Assembly: GCA_036346255.1 (NCBI GenBank)
Contig: CM070629.1
Location: 6,267,001-6,331,000, forward strand
Source of the DNA: Ampelocalamus luodianensis
Taxonomy: Eukaryota > Streptophyta > Magnoliopsida > Poales > Poaceae
DNA length: 64,000 bases
Direction: 5' to 3'
This document shows, piece by piece, positions 12,301 through 23,227 of the stretch. A program made the position numbers and the translations under genes. The notes beneath the pieces were generated by a model that had not been told where the DNA came from, ran no database searches, and saw nothing but the letters and a program-made list of their open reading frames with translations. Position 1 is the stretch's first letter; each line of letters opens with the position of its first letter.

Positions 12301-15121
12301 TGTGCATGTGACTGAGTTTCAGAAGAGGGGCTTGCCACATGAGCACATGCTATTGATTATGAAAAAAGGATGTAAGTTAACCAGCCCAGATGCATATGAC
12401 AAATACATCTCGGCAGAGATTCCTGACAAGGACAAATACCCTGTGTTGCATAACCTGGTCATTAAGCATATGCTCCATGGACCATGTGGTGTCTTGAATA
12501 GGAAGTGTCCGTGTATGATCAATGGAGAGTGTCGCTTTCGCTATCCTCGGCAATTTTGCCCTACAACACAACAAGGCAAAGATTCATATCCTTTGTATAG
12601 GAGAAGAGATGATGGCCAGCGTGTCAAAATAAGAGGTGCCGAGTTGGACAACAGGTGGGTTGTCCCGCATAACTCTGGCTCGCTATGAGATATAATTGTC
12701 ACATCAACGTTGAAGCATGTTCAAGCATCAAAGCCTGTAAGTATTTATTTAAATATGTGTACAAAGGCCACGATTGTGCATCATTCTCAGTCGTTGATGC
12801 TAATGGTCAAGCTGGGGTAATAAATGAGATTCACAAGATAGGGATGCTAGATACATCTCACCGCCTAAGTCAGACATAGGATTTTCGGTTTCCACCTTTT
12901 CGGTCTACCCATCTGCTTTTGCACTCCAGTGTCATCCGCCTAACATGCACTGTTATTATTGATGAGAATAAAAATTTAGAAGAGATAGTGAATAGTCCCG
13001 CTTCTTCTATGACTACACCGATGAGTTTTTCAAGCTTAGCCGTGTTGACAGCTTTGCAAGGAAATTATTGTACAAAGAGATCCTGCATACTACCGGTGGA
13101 TCAGTGGGAAAAGGGTATGGCAAACAAGAAAGCAAAGAGGACAGATTGGCCGCATAGTGTATGCGCACCCTGCTGAAGGCGAGAGGTATTTCTTGAGAGT
13201 GCTTCTAAATCATGTTAGAGGTCCAACCTCATATGATGATTTGAAAACCGTTGCAGGCATCATATGCCCTACTTTTAGAGAATCATGAGAGAATAGAGGA
13301 CTCATAGAGACTGATAAGACACTTGATGACTGCTTGTGTGAGTCTGCCACTTTTCAGATGCCATATGCTCTCAGAAGGTTATTTGCTACTATTCTGGTTT
13401 TTTGTGAGTCCACCAAAATTCGTGAACTGTGGGAGAAGCATAAAGAATCAATGTCTGAGGATTACCTTAGAAACCATTGTAACTCAAAAACAGTAGAACA
13501 AATGGTGCTTAGAGATATTAGGGATTTGCTCCACTCCATGGGAAAAGATATGAAAAACTACGATCTTCCAGAGCTTAATGATACAGGTAATAATTTGTCA
13601 CAAAATTGTCTACTCATCATGGACCAAAAAAGGTATACTGATATCTAATTTGTTTGTGTCAAACAGGTGAATGTGACAATGACATAATGAGGGAGGTCAG
13701 AGAAGAACTTTCGGTGGGAGTCGACCAGGAACATTTGGATATAACAGGGAGTCTTAACAAGGAACAACGTGCTGGATTTGATGAGATTATGCATCATGTA
13801 CTGAATAAAAAAAGCCAAGTGTTCTTTGTTGATGGTCCAGGAGGAACAGGAAAGACATTCCTATACAAGGCAATTCTTGCTAGAGTGCGTTCTGAGGGAT
13901 TGATAGCCATTGCAACCGCAACCTCTGGTATAGCAGCGTCGATACTACCTGGAGGACGCACAACACACTCAAGGTTCAAAATCCCAATAAAGATTGCGAG
14001 CAATAGCATGTGCAACTTCCCAAAGCAAAGTGCGACTGCATAGTTACTCCGTAGGGCATCGTTGCTAATCTGGGATGAGGTTGCTATGACAAATCGTCAA
14101 GCGGTTGAGTGTCTTGATAGGTCTCTGCAAGATATTATGAATTGTGAGTTGCCATTTGGGGGAAAGGTCATAGTATTTGGTGGAGATTTTAGACAGGTTC
14201 TTCCGGTGGTAACACGTGGGACTAGAGCACGATAATGATGCTACATTGCGAGATCTTATTTGTGGGATAGTATCAGAAAGCTACGATTGACACGTAACAT
14301 GAGGGCTCAATCTGACCCATGGTTATCAGATTACCTCCTTCGAATTGGGAATGGAACTGAAGAGACAATTGGCGATGATTATATTCACTTGCCAGAAGAT
14401 ATTGTGATTGGTTATACAGATACAGAGGATTGTGTAAACAAACTAATCCAAGATGTGTTCCCATCAGTTGAGGACAATGCAAGATCAACAGCTTATATGA
14501 GCACACGTGCCATTCTTTCTACCAAAAATGAACATGTGGATCAGCTAAATGAAAAGATGATTGGCAGGTTTCCAGGTGAGGAAAAAGTTTACCATAGCTT
14601 TGACTCTGTCGATGATGATTCAACAAACAACTATACTATTGACTTTCTAAACTCCATCACTCCAAATGGTCTCCCACCGCATGTCCTCAAAGTAAAAATC
14701 AATCGCCTGTGATCCTTCTCGCAATCTTGATCCAAACAAGGGATTGTGTAATGGAACAAGGTTAATGGTTATAGCCTTGCAGACAACGCAATTGATGCTA
14801 AAATTGTTGGTGGGCGCATGCGAGCAAGAGGGTGTTCCTACCTAGGATTCCAATGTCTCCGTGGATGATATTTCACGCCTTTCAAGATGAGAAGGAAACA
14901 ATTCCCGATTCGCCTAAGTTTTGCAATGACCATAAACAAAGCGCAGGGCAAACCATCCCAAATGTTGGGATCTACCTCCCGAACCTGTGTTCTCACATGG
15001 ACACTTTATGTCGCTTTGTCAAGAGGAGTTTCAAGGCAAACAACCGAATTTTGTCAAAACCAAACAAGGAACTAGATACTACAGGAAGACCACCAAAAAT
15101 ATTGTATATAGAGATGTATTG
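9400..15121 (+). pseudogene. Helitron Rep-helicase (RepHel) gene, degraded
   Basis: Pieces of a Rep/Pif1-type helicase appear in order but in changing frames. An N-terminal KQREYR repeat lies near 9420-9540. The Helitron N-domain follows (10600-10940; then 11270-11480 with TASQVAAIW and YDPLAYPLFHPRGETGW; then 11700-11880). The Rep domain has the HUH motif in KRGLPHEHML (about 12330) and a tyrosine motif in KYLFKYVYKGHD (about 12740). The helicase has Walker A GPGGTGKT (about 13840), Walker B LIWDE (about 14070), and a C-terminal part with SFAMTINKAQG and LYVALSRGVSRQ (about 14920-15040). Frameshifts (for example near 10603 and 14880-14950) and stops (14041, 14233) break it. Some gaps may be introns. 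Confidence 0.85.
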
Positions 15122-15513
15122 AACGGTGATGAGTGAATTCAAAAAGGGGTTCCAAAAGCGAGACTGTAAAACATATAATCTGTTTCATCTTTCTTATCAA
15201 ATAGTCATTTGATTTATCTACAACAAATAAACACTTGCTCTTCTTCTCCAGGAAATTGGCATGCTTCCTTGTATAAAACTTCCTAAAGTCGTGGAATGGC
15301 GAAAGATTGTCGTTTATCAACACTGTGAGCATATATATTCTCTATGTATATTTTGTAGACTACATAGCAAATTAATAAGTTAACTTATTATCCGCCATCC
15401 ACGATATCACATTCACCGAGGACGGAATTCTTGGTGGACATTTTGAAGAGCAAGCAAATGAATGTACAGATATTATTCCCGAGAACTCCAAGATCTACTT
15501 AAGCAATTCATGA

Positions 15514-15918
15514 ATTATTTGTAGTATGCGAGACATGACTTTATTATGCCTTGTTATGCATGAGTGTTTTCCGGATTATATACATGGTCATATACAATTG
15601 CGTGAGACTTAAACTATGGAAAAATATTATCGTTTGGTTGTTTTCATGCGCATCCCTGAAATGAAGCCGTGGCGTTAGCACGAGTTTCATGTGCATCCCT
15701 GAAATGAAGCCGTGGTGTTAGCACGAGCACTATACTATTATTTGTAGTATGCGAGACATGACTTGATTATGCCTTGTTATGCATGAGTGTTTTCCGGATT
15801 ATATACATGGTCATATACAATTGCATGAGACTTAAACTATGAAAAAATGTCGTCGTTTGGTTGTTTTCATGTGCATCCCTCAAATGAAACCGTAGCGTTA
15901 GCACGGGCACTATACTAG
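15514..15918 (+). repeat. Tandem copies of the Helitron 3' end
   Basis: A segment starting ATTATTTGTAGTATGCG occurs at 15514 and again at 15737, each about 180-220 bp and ending in the terminal hairpin region. Within the first unit the hairpin portion (GAAATGAAGCCGTGG...GTTAGCACGAG) is itself repeated, at about 15658 and 15701. Three hairpin-like termini are therefore present; only the last ends in CTAG, while the first unit ends in CTAT. Confidence 0.8.
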
Positions 15919-16199
15919 TATATATAGTCTATAGGGATGAAAGCCCTCCAGGGTAGTTTAGTCGTTTGCCCATAACCAGATTTAATAACACTCTCATTTG
16001 GGCATTAGACAACGATATACAAATGACTTATCAAAAACTCTTTTCAAAAAACCCATTTATGAAAAAAAAGGAATAGAGAAATAAGTATGTTACATTTGTA
16101 AATTATATTACACTTGTTGTCTCACTAAAAATCTTTATGTGATAAAACTTCAAAAAAAAAAACTTACCAAAGAAAAGAGTGTAATGTTTAATCTTCGGG

Positions 16200-17300
16200 A
16201 TCCAATCTTCAAGATTTAGATAAATCTTCAGGATTTGATAGGGGTTATGGACTTATGGTATAGGGATTTACAACCCCTAAACTCTTTAACTCTTTAAACT
16301 GTCTCATTTCAATGACATTAATGCATCTTTAGAAACTGGATGCAGGTATAGACTTGGTGCATAAATCAATTGGATTTTCACAAGTCTTTGTTTGCAGGAT
16401 CTTTATATTACTATTCTTCTGGATTTCACGAGGATAGAAAATTTAAGAGCAATGTGTTTCGAGATGTTGCTCTTAACATAACCTATTTTGCATTTGTAAT
16501 ACAAGCAGCATTATTTTCATAGATAATTGAGATAATATTGACGGTGTTAATGCCACAATACTACTAGATGTAGTTAACCACATGTCTGAGCTAAAACACA
16601 TTCAAGTGATGCTTCATATAGTGCTATAATATCTGAGTGGTCGGTAGAAGTAGCTACCAAGATCTGCTTAAATGACTGCCAAGAAATGGCTGCACCACCA
16701 CAAAGTAATATAAACCCATTATGGAATTTTGCACTATAGGGATTTGACAGATCGTCAGCATATCTTCAGGATTTGGTAATAATTATTATGATCTATGCGT
16801 AAACTTCATGATTTTTGCATTGTCGACCAACTGGATTTAAATTGTTAAGTGATAAAACCTTCAAGGTGAATTTAATCAGTAATCATCGTATCAACATCTT
16901 CTAGGCTTGACTAAGTTTTTTTAAAAATCTCAAGTATGATGATCAATTTTTAGCATATGCTCCTCCTGAAGACAACTTCAGCTGAAGTATTGTTGCTCCA
17001 ATGCATTTCATACATTTTTCGAAAAGGAACATAGGCAAGAATACTGTGATCAAATCTACTAGATTATCATGATACGAGTCCTACATACTAATATCATATT
17101 ACTCATCTAGAGGTTTTAGGATAATCACTATTCGGGAGTAACATGCTTAACGTATCAAATACCACTATTTAATTGTGCAACACAAGTAGGTTAACTTTGC
17201 AAAGTGTATGGGGATAATACTTGTTGCAAAGTCGTATGCCTTTCAGATATGATTTATCAAAACCTTTCAGGGTCTTAATATTTTGTAATTATCTCTGAAT
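16200..17300 (-). pseudogene. Ty1/Copia pol remnant (RNase H end), minus strand
   Basis: Read on the minus strand, 16597-16753 is open for 52 codons and carries the Copia RNase H signature: GGAAISWQSFKQ, then LVATSTDHSDIIALYEAS. Downstream (lower coordinates) further fragments such as ENNAACI and the usual pol tail are recognisable but shifted. Upstream (to about 17300) matches become too weak to assign. No LTRs or target duplication were found. This is an old, decayed element. Confidence 0.7.
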
Positions 17301-19744
17301 GATTAAAGTTACAACAAATAGTCTGTTCTGCAGAACTATAAGTATGGTTGTACCACTCTAAAGTAAAATATAACTAGTCTTTGTTTTGGTATTTAGGGGA
17401 TTAATTGCCAATATCACCAATATATGCCATACCTTCATAGTACAGAAGGAAACCACAATTCCACTAATTTCAGGTGGAAGATACACTTTATAAGAGCTTG
17501 TGTGGCGCACTTCTGGTCTTGAGGTTTCTCATTTCATTCTTTTGGGTCTTGATGGGTCCTTGTCTACTTCTAAGGATCATATAATCATTAGTGTGATTAA
17601 GAGATCGACTGGTAAGATAATTTTCTTTCAGAGAGATGTTCTCTCTTCTGGGATATGCTTTTACTACAAGTAAGAGACTATTGGGTATGAGTTTTATATA
17701 TATTGCGATTTTGTCCTTTCTACTAGGAATTTTGAGTACTTCAATGCTCTCATCGAGAATTTTTCAAACCCGATTGACTACATATTTTATTTATTTGTTC
17801 ATACTATTTGCTAAAATTATTATGCAACAGAACATTATATCATTCATAATAGGAGAGTAACGTCTCAACTTGGACATTTGAACCATAGCTTTCACTTCAT
17901 TATCTTCATAATGACTCATCAAGTTTGAACTATCTGGTTCCAAGATTTTTATTTAACAATTATAGTTCAGCCTCATATGCTTTTATTATGCAGCCCAATA
18001 TGAACACTTCAAACGCTCGGCCATGGACTTTGGTTCCGAATCCGTGTTCTCATAAGAGAAGCTCTCGGAATTGTAGAGGCAAGGTGATTGTCGACAACTT
18101 TTCTCCTGTATCCTCTAAATTGAGGGTATCTCAGTGTCAACCAGATCTTTGTTATTTTCCAAACAAAAGATTATTGGTCGTTCCACATTCGCAACATTGT
18201 AATATGTGCGCATCAAGTTGCTCGGGCTTTCATCTTGATGATGAATCTCTTCATGAGGTATTTTACCTTTAAGGTAAGTTCTCTTCAGAAGAGTTAAAGG
18301 GGTGATTAATAATTGTTTTGACTAGTGTCTACATCTTAGACCTGCAGGCGTCTTCACGGATTTTAGATCAAGAACCATTAAGTCTATTTCACAGAGGTGG
18401 ATATACTATTCAACTTAGGGTATTCCACTCGTGACGTATTTACTACAAGTAAACACTATGATAACTCATCTATAATTGGAAAGTATCTAGCAGGCTCACC
18501 ACTTCTAGCGTACAGGAGTATAAAGTAAACTTTAAGTTTAGCTTTATTAGTGTGTGTATCTTAGTACTAAAGATCTTTTCCTTCTGAAAAATACGACGAC
18601 ATTCAAACTTTTGGGTATTTCTCCCCCCTAATATCAAGATTCGATCTTTATTAATAGCATACCACAAAATTCCTCTATTATAGGCACATAATTGATTGAA
18701 TTTTAGATCCAACATGATCTTCAACAACTGGTGGTGGCCCAAAGGTGTATGCTACAGTGGTGATACCATGTGAAAAATATTTTATTCCTCTAACACACAC
18801 TTATTTCAATAAGAGATTTGATAATTATACGCAGTAAGCTTGACTTTTATCAATGCAGTGGCAAGAAAATTGTATGATCCTAATATTCTTTAGGATATTC
18901 CAACTTCGGATTGGTTATTAATCTGCAACGAAGGTCCCACACGGGAGTCCGAGAGTTGGCAGACTTATTCTACAGACAAGCTTCTTTATTATTTGCCCAA
19001 GTTTTGATCCAATTACTCATACCTCATTTTAAATAATTTAGATCGTTAAACTTCAAGTTTATAATTATGCAACATATTTTCTTATGGTTATAAGCAGTGT
19101 GTTCTAACAATATAAAACTATATGATGCTCTTCAGGAACATAAATATAGTGCTGGAACATAAATATTTGAACATAGTTAATCTGCAGGGAAATACTAGTT
19201 TTTCTTTTGACTTTAAATCTAGTTGAATCACCCAAATAGTATAACTATTCGATGAAAATATTTATTGTTCAACAGAAAAACCATATTTAATTAAGGGTGG
19301 TAAATTGTCTACCTGATTTTAATTTGTAATGCCAAAATTAACATGGCCAAATCTAGATCATTCAAGATCAAAAAAATTCAGTAGATCATTATATTTTATT
19401 TTGGGAACTATATTTGCTTCAAGCAAGTGACATGACTTCTGGTGGTGATGCAGTTGCAGATCACACTTACCAATTTATGCAGGTGTCATTTTCGATGAGT
19501 ACAACATGCTTCGGTGCATAGCCAAATATGGCATATGTGCGACTGTATCAAGCAGCCGTTGATCTATCGTGTGCATTCCTGCATGCTGATGGTTAACATG
19601 TTGATGAAGGCACAAATCAATTGCCCTTCGTGAGTAGTAATGATTGTGGTTGCCAACAGCATGGGTATTGGCAATGGCGTAAATGTTATTTATCATATTA
19701 ACTGGATAAGTATAATAATCGTACAATTTACTTTAATTATCTTA
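17301..19744. other. AT-rich sequence without a recognisable gene
   Basis: About 2.4 kb of AT-rich sequence with only short open frames, none showing a domain signature. Its position next to the Copia RNase H remnant suggests it is the rest of that element or other old retrotransposon debris, but I could not match it to pol, gag or LTR motifs. Confidence 0.4.
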
Positions 19745-22110
19745 CAAAGAACTCGGTGCTCCCCGAGTCTTCCTCGGCGACTAATCAACAAATAGTGTAA
19801 AGCCGTGAGTACATAAAGTACTTAGCAAGTTGTAGGAAACAGTGTGCAAATAGTATTCATGCAAGGCTTGACAAGGACAACTTTATGTTTAATTTACAGA
19901 AAGCAGTATTAACATTAGATACAATAAGTAGATTGTAAAGCATATTTTGAAAGATTAATACATAAGTCATCTAGTTTCTTTGAAACAACTCGCGAATACC
20001 CTGTTTACTTCTGAAACCACTCGTGAACACCCCACGACAATATTTTTGAGAAAATCTACCCCTTGTGTGAAATCACTAAAATTATCCATAGTCGGAGACA
20101 CGACTATTTGAATAGTTTTACACTCTGTAGAAGTTATACAACTTAACCCACAAGAGATAATCATCTTATATTGTCTGCTCACACACTTCCGAGGTGTGCG
20201 ACTAAGAGATTATCATAAGGCTTTTACAAAGCTATATTTTGACTCGATTCTGTTCGCTAAAGTTTCGCCTTTGACTGGCTCCACCACTCCCAATATCCAC
20301 CTTACAAAACAACATCCCAGTCAACCGGCCCCCTCTTGCGCCAAGTGTGAATATCTATCTCACGGTTCACACTTCCACCAAAACAGAACTAAATCAAAGC
20401 ATTGATAATTAGTTGACCAGGTCCACCCCATAAATGGACTTGTGGTTGCACGGTATGGCACAGATTAATGGCACACAAAGTTAAGTCCTTAGTAGTTGCT
20501 CAAACGAGACTACCTCATCCCAAAATGCACCCTGCACCCACCTTCGTCACCGACCACTCGCCCGAGCATAAATCATTTTTGCTCAACCCGATCAAATGAC
20601 AACCATTGCCATGGCACAACAACTTTTAACAACAGTGGCCGTGCCACAATTCCATATATTATTGTGTCAAATTTATCATATTGGAATCGTGATCAAGAGA
20701 CATCGCATAACTAAAGCATGACTAAGCACAATACGCACCCATGTTGGTAGTACAATAATATCCAACTAAGATTACCCAACCTATGGTGTCTAAGGGTACA
20801 TATCAACATGTCATTCACAATTAATCAAGGAGTCATACTGTCAAGTATATATTTAACTATTTCTCAAACTATTTTAATACAACTAGCCATACATGTTAAT
20901 ATAAAATAATATAATTTTATAAACTGGGTACGACATGATTAAAGGTCTACGACTTGACTTCATTGAAGAGTTGAGATGCTTTAGTCGAGGTCGTCGGGTC
21001 CAAGAACTCTTCGGAAAAGCTGGAATCTATACGTGCGAAAAGAGCCAAATAAATAAAACAACTCCAAATAAAATCCAAAAAGAACCAAACTGGAACCAAA
21101 AGAAAGGTACTGAATTTAGATGGGTTTAGAAATTGAATCACTCAAATCGAAGCTCGAACGAAGGAGTACGAGCCCTCGGAAGGAGATCAAAAGAAGGCTT
21201 CGACTATCAAGCCTAAAAAGGGATATAACTACTCAATATGATCGTAAGAAGAATACGACTACTCAGCGTGGTTATAAGAAGAAGGAAGGATTTGACTGCT
21301 CGACGTGGTCGAAAGAAGGAGGAATGATTCGACTGCTCGACGCGGTCGAAAGAAGAAGAACAGGGCACAGGGAGCTTACCAAGACTGAGAGAGATCAGAG
21401 GAGGACGGGGAACGACGAACGGCGGTTGAAGACGCCGTGGGTGCTCCGAGTAGGCCGCGATCTTGTGAAACCGACGGCAAAGACCACGAAGGCGGGGAAG
21501 CCCTAACGGCGGCGACGAGAGACGATGGCGCGAACTCCAGCCGGCGACGGCGAAACTCGAAGCATGGCGAAAACAGGCGAGAGAAAGAGAGAGAGTTGAG
21601 GGAAAAATAAGAGGGTAAAGGCTCCTTGCTGCTCTATTTATAGAGGAAGGAGGATGACTAGGTGACAAGATGGAGCGACGGTAGTAGATGAGGGAGGGGT
21701 GGGGGGCAGGTAGGGGAGGAGACAAGAGGGGGAAAATAGGCGCGACAGAGGACGGGCAAGACGACATCCAATGTGCAGATGGCATTTAATGCGTGAGGAC
21801 TTTTGCGACCGCCGTGACGGTGACCAGGAGAGGAGGAGACTGACAGGCGGGGCTGGTAAAACTCTGGGAGGGTGGTCAAAACCAAAAGATTGGTCGAAAC
21901 CGAGGGGCTGGTCGACGGAAAAGGAACGTCCGATGGGAATTCGGAACAAACAGATAAAGGGGAATTTAACTACCTGACAACTCCAATAAACTCAGAATAA
22001 AACAAATTTTGAATTAATTGAAGTTTGATTTAGTCAATTAAATTACTTTTAATTTTTAAAATTTCAAATTAAGCTCTAGAAATCCAACAAAACCATCAAA
22101 TGTGCAGACC
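19745..22110 (-). mobile_element. Diverged long-LTR fragment, related to the solo LTR at 29.9-33.5 kb
   Basis: Several blocks are collinear with the solo LTR at 29865-33467. Examples are GTGAGTACA...ATGCAAGG followed by CAAGGA (about 19805-19880 versus 30390-30465), the ACACGACTATT / CACAAGAGATAATCA block (about 20095-20165 versus 30810-30875), CCCCCTCTTGCGCCA, and GACTTGTGGTTGCAC. As in that LTR, GC-rich sequence with a minus-strand TATA box lies near the right side. I could not find clean ends or a target duplication, so the limits are approximate. It is probably an LTR of a long-LTR retrotransposon in minus orientation. Confidence 0.55.
21635..21642 (-). promoter_or_regulatory. TATA box of the diverged LTR
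   Basis: On the minus strand the sequence reads CTCTATAAATAGAGCAGC, a strong plant TATA box. It lies in the GC-rich part of the LTR-like segment, at the position where the related solo LTR has its own TATA box. It would drive transcription toward lower coordinates. Confidence 0.5.
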
Positions 22111-22249
22111 CTAGTCTGGGCAGGCCTGGCCCAAAAATTGTTTTTTTAATCCTTTTTCAAAATAAAAAAGTCCATATTTAATTCATTTCCATAATTAAAA
22201 ATAGTCCCAAGCCCGGCTCGGGCCGGGTCGCCTGTCAACAGGTCTACTC

Positions 22250-22680
22250 ATCGCCCCCTCCTCAACGCCATCTCCTCAAGCCCGGCCGCCGCCCCTCCTC
22301 CCGCCCCCTCCTCGACGCCCTTGTCCTCCTGCCCGGCCGTCGCCCCCTCCTCACGCCTGCCGCCGTCGCCGCTCGCGAGGAAGGAGCCGAAGATGAGGAC
22401 GGCCACCGTCCACTACATCAGCAACTCCAAAGATGAGGGTGGCCGCCAATCTCCACGATGTCGCCAATCCTCAACATCGCCACCATCAGAATAGGTACAT
22501 ACCCCACACTTCCACCCATCTCCCACTTGGATATGTGATTTGTGAGTTTTCTTGCTACTCTTGCGGTCTTGCCTCGTCCTCACGGTCGGCCGCTGCTGCC
22601 CTCCTCATGCCCCACCGCCGCCCCTCCTCATGCTCGGCCGCATCACCCCCTCCTCACGCTCCCGTCCACTCGCCCCGCCG
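22250..22680. repeat. GC-rich, CCCCTCCTC-rich low-complexity sequence
   Basis: Repeated short blocks of the type GCCCGGCCGNCGCCCCCTCCTC occur at about 22250-22370 and again at 22600-22680. No coding signature is visible. The block lies 0.5-1 kb upstream of the phytocyanin gene. Confidence 0.5.
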
Positions 22681-22683
22681 CAT

Positions 22684-22905
22684 CGCCACCATCCCTAACC
22701 CCCAATGAGGTGTGGGTATGTGGCGGACACACGGGCATGCTCGCGGGTAACCGGCCACATCGCCACCATCCTTAACCCCAATGAGGTGTGGGTGTGGCGG
22801 GCACACGAGTATGCCCACGGGTAACCGATCGTGTCACCACCATCCCTAACCCCCAATGAGGTGTGGGTGTGTGGCGGGCACACGGAAATGCCCGTGAGCG
22901 ATGGG
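22684..22905. repeat. Three tandem units of about 76 bp upstream of the phytocyanin gene
   Basis: Units begin at about 22684, 22761 and 22836. Each contains CACCATCCNTAACCCCNAATG, then AGGTGTGGGT, GCGGNCACACG and a GGGTAACCG-type joint; the third unit is cut short. The array ends about 320 bp before the start codon of the phytocyanin gene. Confidence 0.85.
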
Positions 22906-23227
22906 CATAGACGAGGTTCTCTGCCCTTCGCTCTTTTCAGGTATGCTTATAAGACTGTTTTGGACTGACGAGCATGGATACGAACAAACACTACTCGCGA
23001 CTGCCCGATTGCCATGCCTGGTAGAAACCCCCCCTCACCAAATGCGCGCCGCAGGGGCATTTCGGGGAACCTGCGGGGCCAGAAAGCTGTGGAGCTTTAT
23101 TTAACCGGCCGGTACTGCCACTCTCCTGCACAGCTACACTACTCCAGTCTACTCAGAGGGAGCAGGATCAGAGCCCGGAGTCGATCACCCTCTTTCTGTG
23201 GCTCGTGCTTCGTTCTCGGTGTTGGCC

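Larger units (their letters stand above)
7195..15918 (+). mobile_element. Helitron (rolling-circle transposon), about 8.7 kb, both ends visible
   Basis: The left end, A|TCTCTTCTACTATAAAAGCA, matches the TC...ACTATAAAAGC start common in grass Helitrons. The right end has a short hairpin (CCGT...ACGG), then GGGCACTATACTAG, the CTRR terminus, followed by a host T. The element thus sits between host A (7194) and T (15919), as Helitrons do, without duplicating the target. Inside are about 600 bp of GC-rich low-complexity sequence (7386-7960) and the remains of a Rep-helicase gene. The coding region is broken, so the copy is unlikely to move on its own. Ends were assigned by eye; the left end is less certain than the right. 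Confidence 0.8.

Noticed and set aside
19475..19726. 83-codon minus-strand frame, His/Tyr-rich
   Set aside because: No recognisable domain; composition is that of random AT-rich sequence.
22200..22235. TGTCAACA as the right end of the diverged LTR
   Set aside because: No matching 5 bp duplication was found at the left side, so the boundary stays open.
23198..23227. Upstream extension of the phytocyanin frame
   Set aside because: It starts with GTG, not ATG, and is not expected to initiate in a plant nuclear gene.
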